From NCBI GenBank assembly GCA_036703985.1, contig DATNQN010000133.1:1-64000 (forward strand): DNA of 64,000 nucleotides, read 5' to 3'. Shown one piece after another: positions 1-8,618 of the stretch (its first letter is position 1; every line of letters begins with the position of its first letter). The notes under the pieces are model-generated. The model saw only the letters and a program-made list of their open reading frames with translations. It was not told the DNA's origin and made no database searches. Origin of the DNA: Leptolyngbyaceae cyanobacterium. GTDB lineage: Bacteria; Cyanobacteriota; Cyanobacteriia; Cyanobacteriales; Aerosakkonemataceae. Made by a program: the position numbers and the translations under genes.

Positions 1-75
1 GCAGGGGGCAGGGGGCAGGGGGCAAGAGGAAATTTTGTGGCTCCTGACTCCTGAATTCTGACTCCTGAATTCTTT
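1..75. repeat. low-complexity intergenic repeats
   Basis: Positions 1-25 are tandem copies of GCAGGGG. Positions 41-73 hold two direct copies of a CTGACTCCTGAATT unit. The same CTGACT/GAATTC words recur near 23610, 24000 and 41190. No gene is seen before position 117. Confidence 0.7.
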
Positions 76-116
76 CTTCCAGTGTAATCATCACTTAATA
101 AAAACCAAAATTTGCG

Positions 117-1658
117 ATGACAAGTATTACTCCAACTTTCATAAAAACTAAACCTATCCTGGAGATGCAAGGTATTACAAAAACCTTTCATGGGTTTCGA
201 GCTTTGCATGATGTGAATCTCACGATTTATCCAGGTGAAGTTCACGCTCTGATGGGTGAAAATGGAGCGGGAAAAAGTACCTTGATGAAAATTCTGGCCG
301 GAGTTTATACCGCTGATGCAGGTGAAATCAGAATTGATAGTCAACCGATTAGAATGACCAACCCTGGTCAAGCCAGAGATTTAGGGATTGCGATTATTTA
401 TCAAGAGATTCATCTCGCTCCCAATCTAACAGTTGCAGACAACATTTTTATGGGTCGCGAACTTACTAAAGGTAGCGCGATCGACCAAAGCGGAATGCGA
501 CATCGGGCGGCGGAAATACTAGCAAACCTCAATGCAAGTTTCGATCCGAACGATACTGTTTCAAACCTTTCAATTGCCGAACAACAACAAGTTGAAATAG
601 CAAGGGCACTGAAAGATAAAAGCCGTATTCTGGTAATGGATGAACCGACAGCAGCACTTTCCGAGCGGGAAACCGAAAATCTGTTTGCGATCGTTCGCCG
701 CTTGCGAGAAGAAGGGATCGCGATTATTTACATCAGCCATCGCATGGAAGAGATTTATGCACTTGCCGATCGCGTCAGCGTACTGCGAGATGGCGGGTAC
801 ATCGGCTCGATCGAAAAGCAAGATATTTCCGCACCTCGCTTAGTAGAAATGATGGTAGGTCGTCCGTTACAAGATTTGTACGAACATAAACATCAAACTA
901 CTCGCGGTGCGGCTGTTCTGCAAGTCAGAAATTTAAGCGACGGACGCAAAGTAAAATCAGCCAATTTTCAAGTTTATGCTGGTGAAATTGTTGGTTTAGC
1001 AGGTTTAGTTGGTGCGGGAAGAACTGAAATTGCTCGTTTGATTTTTGGTGCCGATGCAAAGACGAGCGGTGAAATTTTACTAGAAGGTCGTCCCCTGAAT
1101 ATTTCTAACCCACAGGATGCGATCGCAGCAGGAATTGCCTACGTCCCAGAAGACCGCAAAGATCTAGGATTATTCCTAGAGATGAGTTCTCATGAAAACA
1201 TCGTGATGAACGTTTTGGGCAGAGAAGCAACCGCTGGAGTTCTCAACTCAAACCGACTCTCTAATATTACCACTGATGCTATTAACAATTTACAAATTCG
1301 TCTAGCCAGTCCGAGCATCAGAGCAGTGGATTTATCAGGAGGAAATCAACAGAAATTATTACTAGCTCGTTGGTTGGCAATAAATCCCAAAGTGCTGATT
1401 TTAGATGAGCCAACGCGAGGTGTAGACATTGGCGCAAAAAGTGAAATTTATCGAATTATGGCAGATTTAGCCGCCAAAGGTGTCGCCATTTTAATGATTT
1501 CCAGCGAACTGCCGGAAGTGGTGGGAATGAGCGATCGCGTATTAGTCATGCGTGCGGGACACCTAGTAGGTGAAGTAGGCGGAGCGACTGGTGAAGCGAT
1601 TACACAAGAAAACATCATGGCTTATGCAACGGGAGCAAGAGAGGTAGAAAAATCATGA
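117..1658 (+). CDS. sugar ABC transporter ATP-binding protein, RbsA/MglA type
   Basis: This is the ATPase of a ribose/galactoside-type importer; it hydrolyses ATP at the inner face of the cytoplasmic membrane to drive the permease encoded next. Two ABC cassettes sit in one 513-residue chain, the normal family size. The first has Walker [10 protein letters not shown] at residues 47-55 and Walker B LVMDEPT. The second has the degenerate P-loop GLVGAGRTE, the signature LSGGNQQK and Walker [12 protein letters not shown]. The asymmetric second P-loop is typical of RbsA-like proteins. The gene overlaps the permease by 4 nt (ATGA), so the two are translationally coupled. No periplasmic binding protein is seen; it may lie left of the window. 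The substrate cannot be read from the sequence. Confidence 0.92.
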   Translation: MTSITPTFIKTKPILEMQGITKTFHGFRALHDVNLTIYPGEVHALMGENGAGKSTLMKILAGVYTADAGEIRIDSQPIRMTNPGQARDLGIAIIYQEIHLAPNLTVADNIFMGRELTKGSAIDQSGMRHRAAEILANLNASFDPNDTVSNLSIAEQQQVEIARALKDKSRILVMDEPTAALSERETENLFAIVRRLREEGIAIIYISHRMEEIYALADRVSVLRDGGYIGSIEKQDISAPRLVEMMVGRPLQDLYEHKHQTTRGAAVLQVRNLSDGRKVKSANFQVYAGEIVGLAGLVGAGRTEIARLIFGADAKTSGEILLEGRPLNISNPQDAIAAGIAYVPEDRKDLGLFLEMSSHENIVMNVLGREATAGVLNSNRLSNITTDAINNLQIRLASPSIRAVDLSGGNQQKLLLARWLAINPKVLILDEPTRGVDIGAKSEIYRIMADLAAKGVAILMISSELPEVVGMSDRVLVMRAGHLVGEVGGATGEAITQENIMAYATGAREVEKS

Positions 1659-2662
1659 GGAGTCCAACCGAAGTAAAACCAACTCAAAACGGCACTAGCG
1701 ATCGCAAAAAAGCAAGTAAAAGCCAAGCTTGGAGAAACTTTTTCCAAGTAGCAGGCATCTTACCGATTTTGCTAGTAATTTGCATAATTTTTTCCCTAGT
1801 CACGCCTAACTTTCTTTCCCTCGGAAATCTGATCAATGTGATTCGGCAAGCATCAATTAATATCGTGCTGGCAACCGGATTAACTTATGTCATTTTAACG
1901 GGAGGAATTGACCTTTCTGTTGGGTCAATTTTAGGTGTAACCGCAGTAGTGTCAGTGCTGGTTTCTTTAGTTCCAGTTTTGAGTTGGTTTGCCATACCAG
2001 TTGCCCTTTTAGTTGGTTTGGGTCTTGGTTTGATCAATGGTGCGCTAGTTGCTTATTTAGGTTTACCTCCCTTCATCGTAACGCTCGGTTCCTACACTGC
2101 TTTACGAGGTATGGCTTATTTAGTAGCTAGCGGTACTACCGTGATCAATCGCAATCTAAATTTTGCTTGGATAGGTAACAATTATTTAGGGCCAATTCCT
2201 TGGTTAGTTGTGATTGCTTTTTTGGCAGTTGCCATCAGTTGGTTTGTTTTAAGAAGGACTGTTTTAGGCAGACATATTTATGCAGTTGGTGGTAATGCAC
2301 GCGCTGCAAGATTAACAGGAATTAAAGTGAGTCGAGTACTGTTATTCGTCTATGGTGTAAGTGGTTTACTTGCAGGTTTAGGCGGCGTAATGAGTGCTTC
2401 GCGCCTTTACAGTGCTACTGGGATGTTGGGACAAGGTTATGAATTAGATGCGATCGCCGCCGTAATTTTAGGAGGAACTAGTTTTACCGGTGGCATCGGT
2501 ACGATTTGGGGGACTTTACTCGGTGCTTTAATTATTGCTCTGTTGAATAACGGATTAACTTTGATGAACATATCTTTCTTTTGGCAACTGGTTGTGAAAG
2601 GTTTGGTGATTATTATCGCCGTAACTATTGATAGAGTTCGCACTCGTTCTAGTGCTGCTTGA
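1655..2662 (+). CDS. sugar ABC transporter permease, RbsC family
   Basis: This is the membrane permease partner of the preceding ATPase. At 335 residues it has the usual BPD_transp_2 size. A charged N-terminus of about 35 residues precedes some 8-10 hydrophobic segments. The family stretch [12 protein letters not shown] lies near residues 85-96 and [19 protein letters not shown] near 270-290. It starts inside the end of the ATPase gene (ATGA overlap). The next gene is a porin, so outer- and inner-membrane uptake steps may be linked, although a 317-nt gap separates them. Confidence 0.92.
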   Translation: MRSPTEVKPTQNGTSDRKKASKSQAWRNFFQVAGILPILLVICIIFSLVTPNFLSLGNLINVIRQASINIVLATGLTYVILTGGIDLSVGSILGVTAVVSVLVSLVPVLSWFAIPVALLVGLGLGLINGALVAYLGLPPFIVTLGSYTALRGMAYLVASGTTVINRNLNFAWIGNNYLGPIPWLVVIAFLAVAISWFVLRRTVLGRHIYAVGGNARAARLTGIKVSRVLLFVYGVSGLLAGLGGVMSASRLYSATGMLGQGYELDAIAAVILGGTSFTGGIGTIWGTLLGALIIALLNNGLTLMNISFFWQLVVKGLVIIIAVTIDRVRTRSSAA

Positions 2663-2705
2663 TTGAGTATTAGGTTTTTTGCAAAAGTGCCAGGGTAAGT
2701 TTTTT

Positions 2706-2746
2706 ACCACAGATGGAACACAGATGAACACAGATGAACACAGATG
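2706..2746. repeat. CACAGATG direct-repeat cluster
   Basis: Four tandem copies of a 10-11 nt unit containing CACAGATG lie in the 317-nt gap before the porin, and a looser version is at 2851-2880. The same family, mostly in the opposite orientation (CATCTGTG), recurs at about 4777-4815, 8464-8513 and 42959-43007, always between genes. No promoter stands out in the rest of this gap. Confidence 0.75.
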
Positions 2747-2979
2747 TAGGCGATAGCCTTCTGCTTGGGTACAGAGATAATTTTGGATGTGTTTATCTAT
2801 TTGGGCAAGATGTGAAAAATTATCTGTGGGAATTAGGGGTTTAATTTTTACCGCAGATAAAGACAGATGAACGAAGATATGAAGGCGATTTTTTTTGCAA
2901 CTGACACTACCGAAGTTGATATTTGTTTCTGAAAATTCACAAGGATTTAGTATTCATTAAAAAAGGCAAATATTTGTTT

Positions 2980-4626
2980 ATGTCACTTAAATATTTCCTG
3001 CATAAAGTTCGTATTTTCTTGTTAGCATCACCTGCTATATTACTCGGATTATCTCCAGCTTTGGCTACACCAATTGATGATTCAGTTGCGCCGGAGTCTG
3101 AAGTGTCAGAAAGTATGGCTGAAGACCCTTTGGCGCAAGTCAATTCTGTTTCTCAACTTTCGGATGTGCAGCCTACTGATTGGGCGTTTCAAGCACTACA
3201 ATCTTTGGTAGAACGTTATGGCTGTATCGAGGGTTATCCCGATCGCACTTTCAGGGGTAACCGTGCGATGACGCGATATGAATTTGCAGCTGGATTGAAT
3301 ACTTGTCTCGATCGCATTGTCGAACTGATCGGAACGGGAACGCCTAATAATCCAAGTACGGTTACTCAGGAAGATTTACTCGCATTACAAAGATTGCAAT
3401 CACAATTTGCGACGGAATTAGCTACGTTGCGCGGTAGAGTCGAGACTCTAGAAGCACGCGCGACGCGATTAGAAGCAACTCAGTTTTCCACCACTACTAA
3501 GTTAAATGCGGAAATTATCACGGCAGTAGTCGATACGTTCGGCAATCGCGTGAATGGCGATCGCGATGATACCACGACTTTTTTAGCCAATCGCGGTCGA
3601 TTAAACTTTGAAACCAGCTTCAACGGTCGGGATTTACTGAGAACTCGCTTGGAATTCGGTAATTTTGGCAACACTCTTGCCGAACAAACGGGTACGAACA
3701 TGACCCGATTGACCTTTGATGGCAACGAAAATAACAACGTTACCGTTCCTCACTTGCTGTATCGCACCCCAATTACTTCCAGCCTTACACTGACTCTCGG
3801 TACAGTTGGTGCTGGTTACACGGATATTACAGATACCGTTACCCCTCCGACGATCGCCAGCGACAGTTTGGGAATTCCCTCTCGATTCGGTCAATACAGT
3901 CCCCTTTACCGTCGCGGTGGTGGTGGTGCGGCGATTAACTGGAATCTCAGAAAAGACCTACTTCTTACTCTCGGTTATTTAGCAGGTGATGCGAGTAATC
4001 CATCAGCCAAATACGGTTTATTCAACGGTGTGTACCATGCCTTAGCTCAACTGGTTTACTATGGCGATCGAGGTGCGATCGGCGTAGCTTATTCCCGTTC
4101 TTACGCACCGGGCGGCAACGTCGATTTGACTGCCAGTACGGGTAGTTTTCTGGCTGCACAACCTTTTGGCGACAATATTGCCACATCCAGCGATTCGATC
4201 GGCATCCAAGGGTTTTATCGTTTTTCTCCCAACTTTCAAGTTCATGCTTGGGGCGTTTATACGCTTGCTAATGCGGAAAGTTCCGGTATTAGCAACCTTG
4301 CTAATGGCAGAGGCGGTACGGATTTGCTCAATGTTAATAATGGCGATCGAGCAGATATTTTTTATGGTGCGATCGGCTTAAGTTTTCCAGATGTGGGAGG
4401 TAAAGGCAACCTACCAGGTATTTTAGTTGGTTTGCCACCTCGCGTAACTAACAGTGACGTGCGTGAAGAAAACGATACTTCCTATCACGTCGAAGCTTTT
4501 TATCGCCTCCAAATTAATGACTATATCTCCATTACTCCCGCATTTTGGTTGGTCATTAATCCAGAGAATGACAGTAATAACGATACGCAATGGGTGGGAT
4601 TAGTTCGTACTAGCTTTAACTTCTAA
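2980..4626 (+). CDS. SLH-domain, OprB-type outer-membrane porin
   Basis: This is a cyanobacterial outer-membrane porin. Starting at the ATG at 2980 gives a good signal peptide (basic start, hydrophobic core, ALA cleavage site near residue 29). A TTG at 2923 would add 19 residues with no reason for them. An SLH domain follows (about 65-125, with DWAFQALQSLVERYGCIEGYPD and the FRGNRAMTRYEFAAGLN element), which anchors to the peptidoglycan. A coiled coil comes next (LQRLQSQFATELATLRGRVETLE split over heptads), then a long beta-rich OprB-like barrel ending in the terminal aromatic SFNF expected of barrel proteins. Its place after the sugar ABC genes suggests a role in sugar or small-solute entry; the solute is not known. 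Confidence 0.88.
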   Translation: MSLKYFLHKVRIFLLASPAILLGLSPALATPIDDSVAPESEVSESMAEDPLAQVNSVSQLSDVQPTDWAFQALQSLVERYGCIEGYPDRTFRGNRAMTRYEFAAGLNTCLDRIVELIGTGTPNNPSTVTQEDLLALQRLQSQFATELATLRGRVETLEARATRLEATQFSTTTKLNAEIITAVVDTFGNRVNGDRDDTTTFLANRGRLNFETSFNGRDLLRTRLEFGNFGNTLAEQTGTNMTRLTFDGNENNNVTVPHLLYRTPITSSLTLTLGTVGAGYTDITDTVTPPTIASDSLGIPSRFGQYSPLYRRGGGGAAINWNLRKDLLLTLGYLAGDASNPSAKYGLFNGVYHALAQLVYYGDRGAIGVAYSRSYAPGGNVDLTASTGSFLAAQPFGDNIATSSDSIGIQGFYRFSPNFQVHAWGVYTLANAESSGISNLANGRGGTDLLNVNNGDRADIFYGAIGLSFPDVGGKGNLPGILVGLPPRVTNSDVREENDTSYHVEAFYRLQINDYISITPAFWLVINPENDSNNDTQWVGLVRTSFNF

Positions 4627-4959
4627 TATCATTTACGTAAAGGTAAAGGCGGGTTTTAACTTTAATCTTATTGATAGAAATTTCCACTCTTTGGCTAAAC
4701 CCGCCCCTACATATACACAAAATTGGCAAAAATTTTTTGGTTTTTACTACAAAGCTAAAAAATCTCTTTCTTATCTGCGTTAATCTGCGTTTATCTTTTT
4801 TCATCTGCGGTAAAAATTTAACCCGTGATTATCACAGATAATGTGTAGGGTGCGTTACACTCCGTTAACGCACCGAAAAATCTAATTGAAGTCGGAGATC
4901 TCCATCTGAGAGAATGATAAAAGACCATCATCATCTCTCAAAATAAATATCCTTCTACG
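4627..4959. other. 333-nt intergenic gap with dispersed repeats
   Basis: The gap holds TCTGCGTT/ATCTGCG repeats (about 4777-4815) and a palindromic repeat at 4849-4874 whose arms are GGTGCGTTA and TAACGCACC. It could end transcription of the porin gene. No reading frame here looks coding. Confidence 0.6.
4849..4874. repeat. palindromic GGTGCGTTA repeat
   Basis: A 9-nt inverted repeat (arms 4849-4857 and 4866-4874, loop CACTCCGT) forms a stem-loop in the gap between the porin and the dynamin-like gene. No T-run follows on the plus strand, so its use as a terminator is uncertain. Confidence 0.7.
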
Positions 4960-7371
4960 ATGAACCAATTATCTCCCGCCTGCGAAAATTTACCAGAACA
5001 AGTTGAAAGTTTACTAAATTTGTTACATCAGGAACCATCTTTGCGTTCCCATGACACGACTTCCGTACAAGCTTCCCTGCGAAAAGCGATTTCCCCCAAA
5101 TTTGAAATAGTGTTTGCTGGCGCGTTTAGTGCTGGTAAATCAATGCTAATCAATGCTTTGTTGGAACGGGAATTACTTTACAGCGCGGAAGGACACGCTA
5201 CGGGAACGGAATGTTATATCGAATATGCCGAATCTGATGCAGAAAGAGTAGTGTTGACTTTTTTAAGCGAAGCGGAAATTGGGGAACAGGCGCTTGCTTT
5301 GTGCAAACGTTTGGGATTAACTGCGCCTCCCGATATCTACAAATCGGACGTGATTAACTTATTGTTGCAAGGTTGTGATGCGATCGTACAACAAGAGGGG
5401 GGCGAAAGTAAATCGGAACGCGCCAAACAAGGGAAGGCGTTGATCTTGTTGTTGCAGGGATATTTGGCAAATCGCGATCGTATTTACACCGACGACAACG
5501 CCATCTATTCAATGGAACAATTAAATTTTTCCAGTTTGAAAGAAGCTGCTAGTTATGCGCGTCGCGGAAGTAATAGCGCAGTACTGAAGCGGATCGAGTA
5601 TTACTGTCATCATCCCTTATTGCAAGATGGCAACATTTTAATCGATATGCCAGGTATTGATGCACCAGTTAAAAAAGATGCCGAATTAACTTATCGCAAA
5701 ATAGAAGATTCGGAAACTTCAGCGGTTGTCTGCGTTTTAAAACCTGCATCGGCGGGGGATATGACAACCGAAGAAACGGAACTTTTAGAGAAAATGCGAA
5801 GTAATATCGGAATTCGCGATCGCGTTTTTTTCGCGTTCAATCGCATTGACGAAACTTGGTACAACACCCAGTTACGCCAACGCTTGGAAAATTTGATTTA
5901 TTCTGATTTTCGCGACACCAGCCGCATCTACAAAACCAGCGCCCTACTTGGATTTTACGGCAGTCAACTGAAAAATACTAGCGGACGCGATCGCTTTGGC
6001 TTAAATTCCATTTTTGCCGAAAGCGTCAAAGGGATGGATGGAAGAGAAGAAACACCCCAATTCATCAATGAGTTTAACCGTTACTGCGCTAACTCTGGTA
6101 AATTATCCCCCAATAAATTTCGCGTTTCCGTCAACAGTTACGAAACGCCAAATGAAAACTACACGCGCATCTTATCGGAATGGGGAACGCCGTTAATTAA
6201 GCAATTAATTGAAGATAGCGGGATCGAAGAATTTCGAGATGCGATTACCCGTTACTTAACTCAAGAAAAACGACCCCAACTGTTTGCTAATTTAGCTGAT
6301 GACTTACAACCGTTGTGCATCAGTTTGCGAAAACATTATTTATCAGTATACCGCAATTTAGATAGTCAGCCTCGCGAAATCGAAGCGATGAAAGCGCAAG
6401 AATTGGGATTGTTAAATCAGCAATTACAACAAATCGGTAATGATTTTAACCAACACATCGCACAAGAAGTTAATCAAGTAATTACCGATAATTGTCAAGG
6501 GTTTAAAACTGACTTCCAAAAATTGCAATCTCGGATGATTCGCCGCTTGGATGAATTGCTAGATAGCTTTTCTGTTCGCGCCGCTTATCAAAGTGCTACC
6601 CTCAGCCATCCTCGCAATGCAACTGCACCTTTGTTAGCAGTTTTAGTGGAAGCACTTTATTATTTGGCAAATCAATTAGAAGATATTTTAGTTGAGTGTT
6701 GCGAAGAACTGGTGGCTAACTTTTTCCAAGGGTTAACGGAACGAATTCGCAAGTCGGAATATTACCGCCATCTATATAGATTGTTGGGTAATGATGGGGG
6801 AATTGAATCAAAGTTAAAACAGGTGGAAAACTACGTTAATCAAGCGCTGATCAATCAAGCGAAAGTGGAGTGCGATCGCTTCGTGCGCGAGAGTCCCCGT
6901 TTTTACGATGAAGGCACTTTTTCAATATACCAATTCCGCGAAACTTTGCAACAAACATCGCAAAGTTATGACTGCGAAAGTATGGTAGAAGCAGAACCAG
7001 CCATTCGCCAATTGTTGAAGTTAGATTTTGAGCCGAAAGTCTCTGAAACGATTCGCCGCACCTTCCGCCAAACCATCAATCAAACTATCAATACCAACTT
7101 GTTACCGATGGCGGAAAAGCAAGCTGATGAGATTTTGCAACAATACAATCAAGCGCGTAGTTATTTGGAACAAACTTTGCAGCAAGAGGCGGAAGAAAAG
7201 CTCGATCGCAATCGTCGTTTGTTGAGAGAAGTTGAGGAAAAGATGGATGTTTATAATCAGGCTGTTGTGGGGATAAATATTTGTTTGGAGGCGATGGAAT
7301 TATACGAACATCAGTTGCCTTTAATTGGTGATGGTGATGTGATTTCTAATGCTGATGATTTGGAAGAATAG
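4960..7371 (+). CDS. bacterial dynamin-like GTPase
   Basis: This is a large GTPase of the dynamin superfamily. Family members bind or remodel membranes using GTP; the role in this organism is unknown. The P-loop GAFSAGKS is near residues 54-61, G3 is DMPGID near 232 and G4 is NRIDE near 304. The long helical remainder has a strongly charged coiled coil at the end (about 700-780). At 803 residues it is larger than the well-studied Nostoc BDLP of about 690. It is a single gene with its own downstream hairpin and no obvious partner, although many bacterial dynamins come in pairs. Confidence 0.88.
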   Translation: MNQLSPACENLPEQVESLLNLLHQEPSLRSHDTTSVQASLRKAISPKFEIVFAGAFSAGKSMLINALLERELLYSAEGHATGTECYIEYAESDAERVVLTFLSEAEIGEQALALCKRLGLTAPPDIYKSDVINLLLQGCDAIVQQEGGESKSERAKQGKALILLLQGYLANRDRIYTDDNAIYSMEQLNFSSLKEAASYARRGSNSAVLKRIEYYCHHPLLQDGNILIDMPGIDAPVKKDAELTYRKIEDSETSAVVCVLKPASAGDMTTEETELLEKMRSNIGIRDRVFFAFNRIDETWYNTQLRQRLENLIYSDFRDTSRIYKTSALLGFYGSQLKNTSGRDRFGLNSIFAESVKGMDGREETPQFINEFNRYCANSGKLSPNKFRVSVNSYETPNENYTRILSEWGTPLIKQLIEDSGIEEFRDAITRYLTQEKRPQLFANLADDLQPLCISLRKHYLSVYRNLDSQPREIEAMKAQELGLLNQQLQQIGNDFNQHIAQEVNQVITDNCQGFKTDFQKLQSRMIRRLDELLDSFSVRAAYQSATLSHPRNATAPLLAVLVEALYYLANQLEDILVECCEELVANFFQGLTERIRKSEYYRHLYRLLGNDGGIESKLKQVENYVNQALINQAKVECDRFVRESPRFYDEGTFSIYQFRETLQQTSQSYDCESMVEAEPAIRQLLKLDFEPKVSETIRRTFRQTINQTINTNLLPMAEKQADEILQQYNQARSYLEQTLQQEAEEKLDRNRRLLREVEEKMDVYNQAVVGINICLEAMELYEHQLPLIGDGDVISNADDLEE

Positions 7372-7380
7372 GTGAAAAAG

Positions 7381-7413
7381 AGAGTCCCGACTCCTTGAAG
7401 AAGTCGGGACTCT
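7381..7413 (+). terminator. terminator after dynamin-like gene
   Basis: A perfect 12-bp stem (AGAGTCCCGACT at 7381-7392 against AGTCGGGACTCT at 7402-7413) with a 9-nt loop lies 9 nt past the stop codon. There is no clear T-run, so termination may be partial. Confidence 0.65.
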
Positions 7414-7427
7414 GAAACGCTGACATA

Positions 7428-7454
7428 TTGCCAATAAACTAGACTTACTATAAT
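7428..7454 (+). promoter_or_regulatory. possible promoter of the KGK gene
   Basis: TTGCCA at 7428-7433 and TATAAT at 7449-7454 are separated by 15 nt, 29 nt ahead of the start codon. The -10 is perfect, but the spacer is short. Confidence 0.4.
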
Positions 7455-7482
7455 ATAATGTTGTTTTCAAAAGGAGATTGTG

Positions 7483-7848
7483 ATGGAATTTAACTCCTAT
7501 CTGCAAAAATGTGGCAATGATGATGTTATTCAATTTAAGAATAACATTTATAAGCTGGGTCAAGTCAAAACTTCAATCGAGTATTCTTTCATCAACAAAG
7601 ACGTAATACCATCTGTATTTAGTTCTTATTTAAGCCAAAATAAAGTATTCATGGAAATTCCTGACGTAAAATTAATGTTTGAGCAAGGGTTAGATGCTGA
7701 AATTCTAAGAATTGGTGCAAAGGGTTGGGAAAAAGGCAAATTGAAAATAAAAGTAACTCTTGAATTCGAGCCTGATGAAACAGAAATCAAACAACCAGAA
7801 TCGCCACTTGACGATCTTCGACAAATACTCAATCAAAATAACCAATGA
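7483..7848 (+). CDS. KGK-domain protein
   Basis: This small cyanobacterial protein has the KGK family pattern: an N-terminal NDDVIQF element followed by YKLGQ, and the family signature GWEKGKLKIKVTLEFEPDE near residues 83-101. The function of the family is unknown. The ATG at 7483 is preferred over the GTG at 7480 because AAGGAG at 7471-7476 is then well spaced. A promoter-like TATAAT lies upstream. The next gene starts with a sequence resembling the first 40 residues of this one, so the two look like relics of a KGK duplication. Confidence 0.75.
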   Translation: MEFNSYLQKCGNDDVIQFKNNIYKLGQVKTSIEYSFINKDVIPSVFSSYLSQNKVFMEIPDVKLMFEQGLDAEILRIGAKGWEKGKLKIKVTLEFEPDETEIKQPESPLDDLRQILNQNNQ

Positions 7849-7898
7849 TATACAATTTACCCAGATTGGTAAATTAATTTTCATGGCTTAGAGTTAAT

Positions 7899-8351
7899 AT
7901 GGAAAATCGATTTCAATTATTAGAAGGAGACGATCATGTTTTGTCAGTTGACAATACTACATTAAGATTAGGTCAACTTAGAGAGGAAATCAGACAAAAT
8001 TTTACGAAAATTACGCAAGAATTACTTAACTATGGCAGAATGCACTTACACATGAACCAATATTCAAGAAGTATGGTTTTTAAAGGAAAATCAACCATAA
8101 AACCAATGAGCAAAACCCCTCGGATTCCCATTCCGCCAGAAGTCAGAAAATACGTATTCGATCGCGATAAATACCAATGCCAAAGCTGTGGCAAAACTAA
8201 ACTAGAAACAGAACTCACCATCGATCATATTATTCCGCTAGCGCGTGGCGGTTCCAACGATATCAGCAACTTACATACCCTTTGTCGTACCTGCAACCAA
8301 AAGAAAACAGACAAATTAGATCACCGTTTTCGCCGCCGCTTCAGCAATTAA
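7899..8351 (+). CDS. HNH endonuclease with KGK-like N-terminus
   Basis: The C-terminal half is a clear HNH nuclease: CQSCGK, then the DHIIPLARGGSNDISNLHTLCRTCN core split over residues 108-132, with paired CxxC zinc ligands and a basic tail (DHRFRRRF). Residues 1-40 (LLEGDDHVLSVDNTTLRLGQ and on) resemble the start of a KGK domain, as in the preceding gene. The stretch at about 45-69 fits neither domain. The HNH enzyme may be translated alone from the ATG at 8106, where MSKTPRIPIPPEVRKYVF begins, or as a fusion. The target is unknown; such small HNH proteins are common as solo genes in cyanobacteria. Confidence 0.75.
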   Translation: MENRFQLLEGDDHVLSVDNTTLRLGQLREEIRQNFTKITQELLNYGRMHLHMNQYSRSMVFKGKSTIKPMSKTPRIPIPPEVRKYVFDRDKYQCQSCGKTKLETELTIDHIIPLARGGSNDISNLHTLCRTCNQKKTDKLDHRFRRRFSN

Positions 8352-8356
8352 GGTTT

Positions 8357-8406
8357 GTAGTGAGGACTTCAGTCCTCCATAATAGAAGGACTAAAGTCCT
8401 TACTAC
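8357..8406. repeat. GTAGTGAGGACTT...AAGTCCTTACTAC palindromic repeat
   Basis: An imperfect inverted repeat starts GTAGTGAGGACTT and ends AAGTCCTTACTAC, with an internal AGTCCTCC. A partial copy follows at about 8538-8560. Related copies are at 19802-19850, 19877-19902 and 39126-39165. Like those, it lies between convergent genes. Confidence 0.85.
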
Positions 8407-8463
8407 GAACTTTCTAAACATCCATCCAAAATCATCTATCTACCACGCGACAAAACTACGCCT

Positions 8464-8513
8464 ACATCTGTGTTTATCTGTGTCCATCTGTGTTTCATCT
8501 GTGGTAAAAATTA
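8464..8513. repeat. CATCTGTG direct-repeat cluster
   Basis: Tandem TCTGTGTT/CATCTGTG words sit in the gap between the convergent HNH and GH57 genes. They are the reverse-orientation form of the family at 2706-2746. Confidence 0.7.
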
Positions 8514-8572
8514 AATTCATGATCCCCACAGACAAATAAGGACTCGCATTCCTTACTACGAACTTTCTAACT

Positions 8573-8600
8573 AAAAAGGGTAGGCTCTAAAAACCTACCC
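8573..8600 (-). terminator. rho-independent terminator of GH57 gene
   Basis: The GGGTAGG arm at 8578-8584 pairs with CCTACCC at 8594-8600. Read on the minus strand the hairpin is followed at once by TTTTT (8577-8573), the expected layout for the minus-strand gene that ends at 8619. Confidence 0.8.
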
Positions 8601-8618
8601 CTTTCGCAAGCAACCGAA

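Noticed and set aside
2706-2746. CACAGATG tandem repeats as a CRISPR array
   Set aside because: Units are only 10-11 nt and contiguous, with no spacers; the same words are scattered over several gaps and no cas gene is near.
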